In this document: positions 12,186-24,430 of the stretch, in pieces
Layout: each line of letters opens with the position of its first letter
How positions within the stretch are numbered: position 1 is the stretch's first letter
Assembly (NCBI GenBank): GCA_035772785.1
Contig: JAOCPU010000044.1
Span: 242,001-306,000, forward strand
Origin: Phlebiopsis flavidoalba
Lineage: Eukaryota; Basidiomycota; Agaricomycetes; Polyporales; Phanerochaetaceae
Direction of reading: 5' to 3'
DNA length: 64,000 nucleotides
Program-made: the position numbers and the translations under genes
Notes under the pieces: model-generated
What the model was told of the DNA's origin: nothing
Databases searched by the model: none
Seen by the model: only the letters and a program-made list of their open reading frames with translations

Positions 12186-13864
12186 TTATGGTATAGTTTT
12201 AGAGCCTACTGAGGCTGTGTGGTCTCCTGCGACACCTGCGGGCGACCCGCGCGCAACGGCGCGCTGAACCAAGCGGTTCATCATCCCCACCCACTCCTTC
12301 TCACCCTCCTTTCCGCCGGCCTTACCTACTCCGCGCACCCAGCGCTCCGCCTCCCCGATCCTCACCAGCTCTTTCCACTCCGACCTCAGTATATGCTTGT
12401 CTTTATACACCTGCACCTCCCAATCCGGGACCATATACGCCTGCGTCGCATACTCACCACCCGCAAAGCGATGCAGCTCATCGCGATACGCAAACTGCTC
12501 CATATCCATCTTTATGCCACAACCGCGCGACAACCCTTTCGTCTCCCTTCGCCTGCGCACGCAACCGCTGCGTATGCTCTGCGACCCTCCGCACCTCAAC
12601 GTCGAGATCAAGCGCCGCAGGATCGACAAACGCGCGGAGCGCCGCGCGTGCCTGCACCTCGGAGAAAAGCGCAGCGGCGCGATGTAGTACGGCAGCGCGA
12701 GGAACGCCATGCGGCCCGGCGGGAAGGCGGTCGTTGAGCGGGGAAGAGCTGGCGCGCGAGCGGGAACAGGCCGAAGCGCGAGTTGTAGAGCTTCGCCTAG
12801 GGTAGGGTGTGCTTCGTGTGCCCGCGGGCGGGAGCAGCCGCGCTCGAGCAGGGAGGGTGGGAGGAAGGGCAGGGAGTGCTCGTACCCTGTTGCGAGGATG
12901 CAGTGCGAGATGTTTGAGGCAGTTGTGCCGTCGTCGAAGCGGACTGTGCCCGAGGTGGGGTCGAGGAACTGCGGCTACGGCGAGTTTTGAGTCACAATTT
13001 GTTCTTTTCATGCTATTTGTGGGCGGTGTTTGATCACGCCGTTGGCGTCGTCGTGTTGCGCGAGCCGTAGGAGCTCGAGAAGGAGTGGATGGAACCGTCT
13101 TGCTCACCGTGGCCATCTCGGTGACGACGTCCTGCCCCGCTAGGGCCTGCGCCGCTCACGAGCACCGTGTCGCCGGCGTACTCGGGCTTGATATACGACG
13201 CTGAGTGCACGGCTTTGCCACACTCGAGCCAGGCGTTTAGTCCTGGGGTCGATGGGTAGTACGGCATTTTGTTGTAGTGGCCGTTCGCGACGATGACGAG
13301 GTCGAAGAAGGACTCCTCGGTAGCGCGCGTCGAAGGGCACATCGACTGGGCCTGTGCGCACAGGCGCCATTGGGCGAGGTCCCCCCCCCACCCCCGGCGT
13401 CCCAGTCCACCAAGCGCACAGTGGTGTTCACTTGCACATGTTTGGCGATGTCGAAAATGGGCAGCGTAGGATCTCAGGTAATCGATGATGCCAGATGCGC
13501 GTGGGTACAGAGGAGTTTCAGGAGGAAAGGGGAACGAGGCGTAGGCCATAATCGGGTGGGGGATGTTGGTAGTAAGAGAGTCGTACATCGGAGTTAAAGC
13601 CGGTCGTCGCCGCCTTCAGGAATGGGTAACCTGGGTGAAAGTACTCATTAGTCTAAGTGCGCGTGTGCCGATTCAGAAGAGTATATTACCAGACGCCGCC
13701 GATATCATCACGACTTTCATAAGCAATGGGCTCCCAAAGACCTGCCTTGTATTGGGGGGTTTCCGCAATAACCTTCAAGGCACCCAAAGCAGACGGTCCT
13801 CCCGCCTATAACGCAAATGCGCTTTCTTCAGAGTTTCAGCAGTGTTAAGTCCTTTCGATTCCAT
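12186..13864 (-). CDS. Flavin-containing monooxygenase-like protein (FMO1)
   Basis: Expected to be an FAD- and NADPH-dependent oxygenase of the FMO family. The start at 13864 gives MESKGLNTAETLKK and then the FAD-binding RICVIGGGPSALGALK. The exon ends in DDIGGVW, split by an intron at 13631-13689, and continues LPIPEGGD, an arrangement shared with the gene at 61.7 kb. Further on are TPMYDSLTTNIPHPIMAY, FDLVIVANGHYNK (about 13290) and the second nucleotide-binding motif SGAGPSG (about 13150). The C-terminal part, ending at TAA 12186-12188, contains MVPDWEVQVYKDKHILRSEW and EKEWVGMMNRLVQRAVA. At least four one-base frame changes are needed. It lies head-to-tail upstream of X1 on the same strand. 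The substrate cannot be inferred. Confidence 0.7.
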
Positions 13865-15034
13865 TGAAGCAACTTCCTATCGAGCAGCCGCGTTAAAAAA
13901 AAATCCGCCGGAGGAAATATCGAGACGTACGGGCAGGGATAATCAGTCTTGCGGTGTCTAGGTGTAAAGCAGGAGTAGGAGACGAAGCAGAGAACTGACT
14001 GGCTCGACTCTGTTTAATCCATGTCAATATATACTCCTTTATTTTGAAGCGTGCGCGATTTTGCGCGGGCGTTGGAACAAGAGTAGCAGTGAATCGGGCG
14101 CCCTGATGCACCATTAGCCTTTCCTGAACATGAAGAAAGCATCCAGATAGCCAAAACGGGCAGACGCAATCGGCGCCACAGGACTCTTCGCGTCCCGCGA
14201 GGGCGCTACGATCAAGAAGCCTGTCACGGGCATTCGGGCGGGGCCTGGAGTCGATATTAGTAAGCACGCGAGCACGCGGGAGGAATTCGCGGCGATGAAA
14301 AATGAGGCCCAGCGGCGAAGAGGAACGCATGAACGAACGTCGGCATTGGACATACCCGCGAAAAATAACGGCATATACCCCAAACCGACGCGCGTATTTC
14401 GCTCTTCAGCGCAGCGAGCTATGACGAAGGCCTGCGGAAGATACGCGGCAACGTAAGGTTTATTGCGGCGTCCAATAACGCCATTCGATGGCATGTGGAT
14501 GAAGACGGCACGACGTCACAGTCTGGCTAGTCTGGGACATGATTAGCCTCCATTGAACGACAAATGGAGAGTGCTAACGGTTCCTGACATCGCTTGGTAA
14601 GCCTCGACAACGACAGATAAAAAAGAAACATAACAACGCACAGTATTCTTACCGCTGTGGCGGCAAATATCGAGTGCCTGAGCTCAGGGAGCAACCGGAG
14701 CGATGTGATGCCCAAACCTTAGAAAACACCCACGTAAATTCATGCCAAGCCCACGGAAGTACCCAGCGGACGTCAAGGCGTCGCCCTACATACCGCGTCG
14801 ATCGCAAGTGCACGTTGGGGTAGGTGTGATGAAGGAAGGATTTGATTCGGCGCCGATGAGTGTAAGACTCCGTGCACCCCAAAACCGTCGACATCGCGGA
14901 GCATGGATCTGCCCAGTGATAGCCCGACGATTTGCTTCGTTTGATTGCCGGGCTTGCAGAGTGTGCAAATCCATGCTTGGAACCCGATCGTAGCCCATGC
15001 ATATGCCACTTGCCTTTTTCTTCGTCGTCCCGAG
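13865..15034. other. Spacer upstream of FMO1, no gene recognised
   Basis: Both strands hold open frames up to about 145 codons (for example 13893-14330 on the minus strand), but none shows a family motif, a paralogue in the window or consistent splice sites. The part next to 13864 should contain the FMO1 promoter. Confidence 0.35.
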
Positions 15035-16545
15035 CACATCAGGAAATAAAAAACGGCGGGGCTACTGAGATCTACGCGCTCTCCGTAGCGCCCGGTACTG
15101 GGGTAGACAGGTACCCCTTTCAGTAGCTTCCGTAGCTGCCTCAACGTGCTCCGTAGTCAGTCCGTAGCACAGCCGTAGTCGTTGGGTAGCTGCATGTTGT
15201 GCTCATTAATGGACACTTGCGGTCACAAAAATATGTCCGAAGTTATTATATCATGGTATTGGAAACTTTAAAGGTAAATACATAGTGCTACACTACTCTA
15301 CATATTGTACAACTAGCCACTCTCGCGCTCCTACTATCCACCTTCATGTCCCCCTCACTGGCGTCCACAATGCCTATGGCCGTGTCACTTGTACTCGCGT
15401 CGTTTGAGACACACTGAATGAACTTACCAATTCATATGTTGTGCCGTACGTTACAGCGTGTGCCCGTACATTAGGGCCGTTGTCACCCAGCGCAGTGGCG
15501 GCAGTGCATCTTCTTCAACCATCTAGAGGCATCCTCATCGGCCAGCAGTGCACAGTCATTGGCCAACCTTGCGCGTATCCTCGTCGGCCCATACAGATCA
15601 TCCTCATCGGCCCATACAGAGCATCCTCATCGGCTAGTGCAGAGCATCCTTGTCGGCTAGTACAGAGTCCTCGTCGGCCAGTATAAGGTGTCCTCGTAGG
15701 CCAGTACGGTGTCCACGTGTTGGCCATAACAGTGTGTACTCGCCAGTCATTGTAGCGCATCTCTACCGGCCATCTCAGCGCGTCCTCGTCGGCCAAATTT
15801 TCACTTCGAAGTCTGCGTCCGCGAGTCCCTGTCGGCTCCACCCGAATTCTTGGTCTTGTCTTTGCAGTGTCACTGACGATGGCCCAGTACGCGGGCGAGT
15901 GCAGGAGAACCGGAAAGGAGGTGGACGACCAGCCGTCGAAGATGGATGGCCAACGGGGAGATCGGGTGTCCTAGCAAGCGCCCCGACGCGTTACCAGATG
16001 ATGGCGACTGATGGCGGTGAGGGCGCTCCACTTTAGGGCAGACCCGGCGAACCTTGTCCTTACCGCATGGCCTGTTTGATCAATGAGCGCATCCCCCGCT
16101 GTGGTGTCATATGTTGTGCACTGACATACCACACTGTGAGCTTGGAAAACTACTGGTCATTTTGCCTCATCACATTCATCCGTACTGTGGCATAGCGGAT
16201 ACAGGATGAAACAGATGCAAGCACGCAACTTCCATGTTATACAATAGGCTTAGTACAGCTTTCCGAACTATGACTAGGACCCGCTCCCACCTTTGCAAAT
16301 TTGGAGCTGGCACACAATAAGACTATCTTGTCAACATTTGCAAGCAAATAGAAACCTTACCGTGAGATCCTGGTGAGTGTGGCTTACCGCCACCTCGTGT
16401 TTACTAGAGCTACGCCGCTGCTACGGAGAGCTACTCAATCGTGGCTGCGTCCTACTGGCGCTACTGACAGTGGTGTAGCAAGCGAAGCGCTACTGCTACG
16501 GTAGCAAGCGCCCTACTACGTAGCCAGGCGGCGTTTCCTGATGCA
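15035..16545. mobile_element. Candidate non-autonomous DNA transposon with terminal inverted repeats and GTAGC-rich ends
   Basis: CATCAGGAAA at 15037-15046 faces its perfect reverse complement TTTCCTGATG at 16534-16543. Just inside, an imperfect inverted match continues (left GGCGGGGCTAC near 15055, right GTAGCCAGGCGGC near 16520). Both ends are packed with GTAGC or CTACG words: 15060-15195 on the left, 16405-16525 on the right. Dense subterminal repeats of this kind are common in fungal cut-and-paste elements. No transposase is visible inside, so it would be non-autonomous. I could not find a convincing target-site duplication, so the outer limits are approximate. Confidence 0.45.
15527..15796 (+). 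repeat. Degenerate minisatellite, about 12 units of 21-26 bases
   Basis: Units follow the pattern CATCCTCRTCGGCCMRTACAG. The clearest are consecutive at about 15580-15680; outer units such as TGTCCACGTGTTGGCCATAACAG (about 15710) are more diverged. The array lies inside the candidate element at 15035-16545. It is not a CRISPR array: the units touch each other, with no unique spacers. Confidence 0.7.
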
Positions 16546-16910
16546 CCCGCTCCAAACCCTAGGAAAGAATACGTTGCTGACATCGAAAACATCGTGGACG
16601 CCACGAAGAATTGAAAGACAGGAGTGGGCGAATGGTCGCTAGTGACATGCAATCAATTGCATACATAGCAGTATACAAGGCATAATCTATCTCGAGTCAA
16701 GTCTAGCACTCACATTCGTCAACCACGGTCGAACGCCCGACTTGAGAGACACTGATCGCGTCTACGTCGCTTTAATTCGAGCCCGAGTCGATGCACGCCC
16801 CGTTGACGCCACAAGCGGGCCTCGATCGAGAGATGTCCGAGCGAGAGCGTCGAGAAAGCAAGATTGCTTTAAGGTTGGAGGCGAGTACAGGGACCCACTC
16901 GGCTTACACA

Positions 16911-17953
16911 GCGGTAATGTCGCAAATAATTTCTGGCGCCTTACAAGCCCTTTCCAAGGCGTCTCCTCGTTCCGGCGGCATGGCTTGACGGGTGCGCTTC
17001 CAAGGCCCGGACCTTGGTCAAAGAGAGGTTGTCGCTTGGAAGCTCCCTTGAACGCTTGAGAGGCGCCGGTCCCGCTGAGACCATCCAATTTGCTTGCGAT
17101 ACTTGGGAGTGCTTGAAGAGGGATATCCAGCCTCGCAAGGGGTGCAATTTGTGTGAAATCATTTATATTAACATCTGTATATACCGGAATACTAGGTATG
17201 ATACATCTACATCCCAAGCATGACATGCTACTCAACTGATACTTGTACATACATACATGATACCACTTACCATCCGATGACGCCGTTCGAAGTGGTGCAA
17301 GCCTGACCATATAGATCTCGGGCGTTAGACGTGATACCTTGTGTTTCTCTTTGCGCACATGAGTCTTGAGCGATGGTAGCTTGGCCTTGAGAATGGGAAG
17401 TTGGAACTATATGGTAAATATTGTCAGACCATGAGAGTCACTAGCCGCAATGTAACCGGGCTCACCTTTCAGTCTGATATCTCTAGAGTCTAGACAAGTC
17501 CGCAATGGGTCGGGTGATTGGGCAAGTGAGGAGGGAGAGAGTGTGTCGTGACGTAGGACGCTTCGAGGGTATGTCGGAGGGGAGACAGAGATGGTGGTTC
17601 AAGAGGAAGTGAGACAAGCGCCATGGTTCGAGTTGCACGACCAGACTAGCCCGCGGGCATGAGGACTTAGCGTGAAAAAATCCCAAGTCCCTGAAGACGG
17701 TGGACCTCTCAAGCGTTACATCAAGTTTCAAGTCACAGGAGACCTCTCAAAGAGGCTTCTCAAGCCACGGATCACGGGTCTCAAGACACCAATTACATAT
17801 CCAAGCTCTCATTATTCCTTTCAAGGCACTTGATCGTCCTTCAAGCACCGCACAAGTCCCAGAATGGAGATTCCAAGGGTGTTTCAAGGAGGTCTCCAGA
17901 GCGTCTCAAGTTGAGACACTTGGAAGGCCCCGAACTTTTTTGCGACAGTCCGC
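16911..17953. mobile_element. Candidate non-autonomous DNA transposon with about 35-base terminal inverted repeats
   Basis: The left end, TGTCGCAAATAATTTC from 16918, and the reverse complement of the right end, TGTCGCAAAAAAGTTC at 17931-17946, match and continue into GGCGCCTTACAAG and GGGCCTTCCAAG. GCGG also matches just outside. Both subterminal regions are full of CTTGA/TCAAG words (16940-17120 and 17690-17925). No transposase frame is visible in the 1.0 kb interior. A target-site duplication was not identified. The two ends are long enough and similar enough to make this the better of the two element candidates. Confidence 0.55.
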
Positions 17954-19296
17954 AAGGGAGCAGTGGTGTCTTACTAAGCCAATTGTACGACCGCTGAGCG
18001 GATTGTGTTTGGCGTAAGCGTGAGGTTCCTTTTATTCATAGTAAGAACCATTTCAGCAAGAATAACTTGAACGTTCTGTGAACGGACGTACGGTGATAAA
18101 TGTACTCCTGAGTTTTTGGTGCGGACATAAATACTTGCACCGCACAACGCAAGGCGCGCCGTGTGCTATTGAAGTCTTGACTCCGCGTAAAACCAAACCG
18201 CGGGGCGCGCACGCGCACGGGCTGCTTCCCATACATCCACAAGTAGAGAGAGTGTTCACAACAACAGGCGGAGGGATCACTGCTGGCGTTCTGTTTCGAA
18301 AACGCACGATGGCTCTGACAAACCCGCCCTGGGCGTTTCGCGCGCATTGCACCGGAGTACGGCCACCGCGCTAGCACACGGAAGACCCCGGACCTCCGGT
18401 ACAACGCATCGGGTGTGGAGGGTGGCCGCATGCATGGAGCCGTGCAATCTGAGTTGATAATGCGAGTTAAACCGTTGGACTATTGATTAGGAGAGGATGA
18501 CGATGATGCTTACTGAAGAAACACGGTTTCCGTTACTGAGCCCATATGGCTACTCCCGATCACACCATCTCGGACCGCGTGAAAGGTGATAATTGGATCT
18601 CAGGGACCCGTCTTGACGTTATGCCCTGTACGCGTCGCGCCTAGGTGCATCGTGCAATCCTTAACGTTTTGGTGAGCTAGCCCTTACCTTGCTCTTCGAA
18701 GCCTTCCTACGACAGGACACCCGGAGTTTGTGGTCAACAAAATTCACAAACGACTGGGCGCGGCAGGTCGCAGGTTATCCTCTGCTGCCCCCGTATAACA
18801 GCCTGAGGGGCGGAGCATTATCGAGCGGAAGGTGTGTATCTTGGAATTGTCCAGGTCGTCGAGAGTACTGATATGTCCATTGTACATTAATGAGGGTATT
18901 CTTAAGAGAAATTCCTAGGGTCATGCCTCCGGGACACAGCGACGCAGTTCAGTGTTTGGGATCCTTTTATCAATTGTGCCATTGTGGACGAGGACAAGAG
19001 CGGAAAGGTACAATACGTACGCCACACATGGGGGAGGGTATGTCCCCTGCTATGCCGGTGCACGCACCATGCGGTTTGTGGCCCTCCATGCCCCTAGCGC
19101 GCAACAGCCCCGAAGGCTTGTATTGATGAAAGCCCCCCTAGTCTTGGTATCACCACTTAGAACAAGCATAATATTGCCTAATTGAAGTCTCGTAGAAAGT
19201 CGAAAAAAGAAGCGGGAAGTGTCGCGTTTACATTAAGCATCGCCCGTAATTACCCCATCCCGCAACTCGCGCAAAGCAAGCCTCTAGAGATGAAAG
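17954..19296. other. Gene-poor stretch
   Basis: I see no protein family, paralogue, tandem repeat or RNA gene here. Open frames overlap on both strands and none exceeds about 130 codons. Confidence 0.35.
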
Positions 19297-19889
19297 TCAA
19301 GCAGAGTTGTACCGCCCATGGAGTGGAGCACACGCTTGCATGATGAAGAAGAGAGTCTCGATGCCCGAGACACGGGAGCAACGAAGCCAATTGCTTAGGG
19401 CCGGAGTCAAACAAAGAATCTGACTCCATGACAGCAACATGTCATCAATGATGAGGATAGCGCCTGAGGCGAATGTTTCCGGACCACTCAACCAACGAGA
19501 AATCCTAAGACACTGATCATCCACAAATGCCAAAGCATGAGCATTGTCCATACAGTCGCACTAAAACGGTGTGTGGGGCGGCAACGAAGAGCACAGAACG
19601 TGCCAATGAGCCCCGCATCTATACCCAGAGTCAGCGAGACGATCATTAGCGCAGAAGCACAAACATCGCTCCCAAAAGGCCGGACGAAGGTGCGATTTCT
19701 TTTTTCACATGCTCTCTCTCTTATAGAAAGCGGCGGCAGGGGAACTATGCGAAGGTGTAGTACCGATAAGCAAATCACGCCCCAAGCGGAACAATACGAT
19801 TTGGCTGACAGAGCAAGATGCGGTCCACGTAAGTGTTGAAAGAGACGCGTCTCAGTGTAAGAGTTCGAAGTCCGTGGATTGGGACACAT
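19297..19889 (-). pseudogene. Possible remnant of a membrane protein gene
   Basis: Two minus-strand frames in tandem read hydrophobic segments: CASALMIVSLTLGIDAGLIG (about 19650), then WTMLMLWHLWMISVLGF (about 19500), and after a frame change ASGAILIIDDMLLSW (about 19440). This looks like part of a multi-pass membrane protein, but no start, end or family could be fixed. It may be one or two exons of a longer gene or a relic. Low confidence; the name is descriptive only. Confidence 0.25.
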
Positions 19890-21579
19890 ACTTATGAGCG
19901 GGTTTTGCTGGTGACTCCGATAGAGCTGGTTACGATGTGCGCCGAGCGTGCGCGAATCACATAACAGCCGAGATAATTGTGTCTAGGGTTGAACAACATA
20001 AGTCCAATGGCTTCTGGGCGTACATACTCACTGACTGTGTGCATCATGTCTTGTGTTGTCCGCTACCGCCTGGGGAGCATGTCACGGTAGTGCCGTCACC
20101 ATGTCACTTTGTCACACTCGACTGTGGGGGCAGGACCCTGGCCACTGCTCAGGAGAGGATGCTTCCCGTACTGCAAGGTTCAGATTCCTGAGCCAGCGTG
20201 CTATCTGGTGCATCAAATTCTTCGTCGTACTGCTGGCTTTTCGTCGTTTGTCTCAACATCGAGACAGGACTTACTGACCGTAAAATTCAAGACGCAAGAC
20301 CTTAAGCTATTCGGGGTCCCTGGGCGGCTACGTGACGGGAGAAGCGCAGCGCGCCCGACCTCCACCAGATCTCCCAAATCCGTCATGAACATGAATCAGT
20401 ATAATCATCGTGTGTTCTTCCTGGCCTGCTCATCTGAGACTAAAGACTTCAGACACGTCGACGCAAGGTCAGGCGAAACCGCTCCTTTGTCTGAACATCA
20501 TGCACTTGACCAAGCACTATGACATAGTCACTGACATCATCCCCGGACTACCCAATAGCCGACCTATCACTTAATTGGGCTGTGATCTTATTGCGTATAC
20601 GAGCCGGATCCATACAGTAGCTGCGCATGGTGTCCAACAGCTGCTGCCAAAGACAGTTCAAGGGCCCGCCCTATAATTCTGAAGCGGCTTCTTCTCTGAG
20701 TTTTACCCTTTTCCGTGGTTCCTCTCGCCATTCAACACTCGTGCGCATCGCAACATAGTGGATAACGAGGGCTTGCTGAGAGATTCAGCAGAAGAACGTC
20801 CCTCGTTGGTGCTTTTTGAAAAACCTATTATTTTACTATCCAGACCGTTTGGTTGAATAAATTCCTGAGCGTACCACAGCAATTATCACAGAAAGCAAGA
20901 CACAGTAGATGGCGGACGGTGCAGCTTGGTGACGTAAATCCTAACCACCGACGCTGCTCCCAATCTTGTGTTTAATAATACTCATCAGGATTATTATGTC
21001 CCGAATTGTCAGGTACCTATCCGCAGGCCTGGGCAGTATTAAATCTTTGTGCTCACATGACTGCCGAATGTTAGTGGGCGAACCTGGGCCCAACCCCCAA
21101 AAAAAAAAAAAAAACAAAAGAACAATCGACAGGTGACACGTATAAGAGTCCTTTATAGATTTTAATGCATGGTTAAAAAAGTGACAGCTACGAACATTCC
21201 CGACGCAAGTTGGGAGACGCAAGCAGAAAGTCTGCTAGCTGGATACAGCAAGACTTACTTTCAAGCATTCAACTGGCACGAAGTATAGGAGTCGAACGTG
21301 AACAAGGATTGGGAGAATGGGCACGACTTTTGAAGCCTCTCCACGATGGATACAATGGATGACAAATCACCTTGGGTTGATTTCATCATTGAGGACCTCA
21401 CCGTATGATCATATAGCTGCAGAAAACAACACTCTTTCACCAATAAATTTGTCACTCGACACCGGAGACTTGCTCTACGATGAACGTACCAAGGATCTGA
21501 AACTGAATAGGTCCTTCTGCGTCTTTAGACGAGGTGAACCTGATGATAGAAGTGCCTTCACTTTGTTTTTTGCTGGAGA
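19890..21579. other. Gene-poor stretch with an A-rich tract
   Basis: No recognised gene. A run of A around 21100-21115 is the only marked low-complexity feature. From about 21300 the sequence may include poorly conserved 5' exons of MYND copy C, but no homologous motif could be confirmed before 21590. Confidence 0.3.
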
Positions 21580-24430
21580 CCTTTGACTGTGGTACAGTGG
21601 TTCTTGCCCGCAGGACGCTTGGCTCGAAGATCCTCCGGCCGATGGGTGAGAACTTCCGGCGAGAAATTTGCGCCCCCAGGCAGTACATTTCGACCGATAC
21701 TAAGAAGGAACTTGAACTTGACAGATACCTACGGCTGCTGTTTAAAACTGTACGTTACCCGCGTTACAATCTTTACGAAGCTGTCTGACGATAGTATCTT
21801 ACCCTCTTCGCAGTGTCACCCAGTCCGCACACTTTGAGCATGAAACTTACTTTGTCCTCGATGTTTGGTTCGAAGACCCTGCACGTGCTGGGTACAGCTT
21901 TGTGCGGAAATCCACCAATGGTCTACTGCAATTGATGCGCGCGATGGCTTCCAACTGCTCATTGAAACTGTACGTCATGTGTGTTCTTTACAAAGCAACA
22001 TAACAAATGATGCCTCTGCTCCCTTATAGGCCACGAATGTGATGCAACGACTCTGCCCTCAGAGGTTTGGCTTGAAGACCCTGCACGATGGGCAGAGCTT
22101 TGTAGAAACATCGGGCAAACGGCTCATTGTGATTGATACCCACGACCCCTTGGCAGCTTCCAGCTGCTCATTCAGACCGTACGTTATCTGCCTCCTTAAC
22201 GAAGCAACCTCATAAATAACTCCCTCTCGTTTCATGTAGGCTGCAATAAAGATACATCGCTCCACCTTCGACGCTTGGCTCGAGGATCCTGCCCGTTGGG
22301 TAGAGCTTTGTGAGAGAATTGGGGCCGCGGTCTATTTCAAGCCCAGCCCCTGGACGCTACACTCGAGCTTGGCGAATTACGACTTCGATTCGACCGAAAA
22401 GGTCTTCGACGTATGCCACTCGATATCGGAACCAGTTAGAGGCCGTCTATGGGACACAGGTCTCGTCTCCAACAGTGTCTAGGCTGGTCTCTCCGCGGAT
22501 GACGTCTGCGGGGCTACTCGAAGAGTGAGCTAGTTACGTGTTCTTGCGGACTCCGCCAGCCTTGCGTACGCACGAGATCTCCTATAGCTGTCGCGTTTCT
22601 GATCTGGGCTTTACAGTCTCGTATAAGTTGGCTATTCCACATGCTCGATTCCTGCTTGCAACTGCTGCTCTTAGAACGTAACATCGCTCTGAAGGCCCGC
22701 CGGCGAGCCTCCTCCAGACAATTGTCGCAGACTTTCCGCGGATTGTTGGAGCAACCTATGGGATGCTAGAACCATGATATTCTCTCTTATGTATAGGAGA
22801 ATCCAACTGATGAGATATCAGCGGAATTATCTCAACTCCACCAAGGAATAACATCTGTCATTAGTCTAGCGGACCAAGTCCTGAGAAACCATCGGTAGGT
22901 GCCAGCTTAAGTGGCTGCTTTGCGCGAAGTTTCCCCTTAACGATGTAGCCTCAGACCTGTGACAGAAATCTCGTCACAATGGGGGCCAGATCAACTAAGA
23001 GCACAAACTCAACAGGCATGCTCGAACCACATATTTTGGATACTGTCATCTGCTCCGATAATGCGGCTAGCTCGACAGCTAAGCAGCACTCCCGACAAAT
23101 GTCTACGGGCTATTTGCCAGATTCGATCTTTAGCCAACACGACACATAAACTCTGGTGAAGCCATAACTGCACTGAAGGCTGATTCCAGTCATATGTTCA
23201 CCCACGTTCAATTGCGCCTATAGTTCACGGATGAGACTTGCATACGGGAACCTCTCACAGTGCAACGGTCGGTCTCGTGAGGAACAGGCCACGTTCCGCA
23301 CCGTTATAGAGGCATCGCACCTCAGCAAGTTGCTGTGGGGACCATCTAAAGTCAGAAAGTACAAACAATTCGAAACTATCAATATCATCCTAGTGGTGCC
23401 AGAACCAAAGCTTCTGGGACCATCATGGCAGCCTTCGTCGGTCATATGTGTCAGTAGAACGCGCGCAATGGACGACGCGAGGTGTGCGTTCCATTGAGCT
23501 CTAATTGGTCTGCAATTGATACTCGTCAGGGTGTAAAGTTGCATATCACAATGAATAAGTCTATCTATTGCCATAAACCCACCATTTTGTTGCCTCTCTA
23601 GGGACTTCAATATTTATATCTGATCATGTGGTGGCTCAGCCGAAACCTTTGGAAACTATGCCACAGTTTTTTACTATTCCGAGGTACAGCCTTACGCAGT
23701 GGATCGCGATGGTCTCAAAAGCTACTTGGTATCTACGATAAACAATGGAACGGACCCAATATTACCCGTAGGGAATTACAGCTCTCTCCAGAAAGATTTG
23801 CATCTATTGTTAACCACCTGTCCCTGTATTGATACCCTTGATGGACTGAATGGCTGTTAACGAAATATTAATCAGCGCCACAACAGGACAACACATCTAA
23901 ATCACGACGATCGATTCGACTAGCTTCAAGTCCGCCAGCATTAGTCCCACCGCACTTATGGTCTAAACTCCAGCCATCACTAATCTTCACCCGTCGACAG
24001 ACTGGGCAATATACAATTCTCAGAGAAATGCTCAACGAGGAAACTCTCCTAAAGTATAAGGAAGATTAGCCCTCCTCTGAAAAGAGAATCGGACTAATCC
24101 CTTGTCCTCACACTCGAAAAGTGTGATCTCAACAATCCTTGTAGAGCAAGGAACGAAATGCATATCGCATAATGCAGCCACTGCGCAAAGTAAAAATGAT
24201 CAGGATTGGACACACATGACTGGTAATCTCTGCAGTATCCCCCATCCCACGCATACCTCTCAAGGTGTGTACCAAGTGACGAGGTGGGGTCGCGTACTTG
24301 TTAGATGCACAGCTGTCAAACTAGGTGAGCAACTAACAGCGGCCACCATCCTCGCCCGACTCGGATATGAATTTATTGAAGTAACTAATCATATCTCAGT
24401 GATTTCGGAAGAGACGAACATAAATTCTGA
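21580..24430 (+). pseudogene. MYND-type zinc-finger gene, copy C (decayed)
   Basis: Third member of the family, recognisable along its length. Four repeats of the WLEDPARW module (21617-22330) are followed by LLFLMLDSC-like sequence and LLLLERNIALK near 22670. Then comes SAELSQLHQGITSVISLADQ near 22820, ending at a GTAGGT donor as in the other copies. The finger region is at about 24230-24325: KVCTK is followed by a TGA where the others have Cys, and the conserved VAYC reads VAYL. The last intron is kept (donor GTGAGC at about 24325, acceptor CTCAG at 24398-24402), but the final DWERHK reads DFGRDEHK. Loss of two zinc ligands by substitution is real decay, unlike the one-base shifts in the other copies. 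Confidence 0.6.
21610..22330 (+). repeat. Four tandem copies of the WLEDPARW module inside MYND copy C
   Basis: The coding module starts at 21617 (AWLEDPP), 21863 (VWFEDPARAG), 22065 (VWLEDPARWAELCRNIG) and 22273 (AWLEDPARWVELCERIG), spaced 246, 202 and 208 bases. Copies A, B and D have one such module each, so this is a local amplification. Short introns appear to separate the modules: each is followed by a GTACGTT/GTACGTC-like donor and preceded by a pyrimidine-rich stretch and AG. Confidence 0.7.

Noticed and set aside
15527..15796. CRISPR-like direct repeats
   Set aside because: Units are contiguous and degenerate with no spacers, and the genome is eukaryotic.
18036..18431. 131-codon minus-strand frame
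   Set aside because: No motif, no paralogue, and a comparable frame is open on the plus strand.
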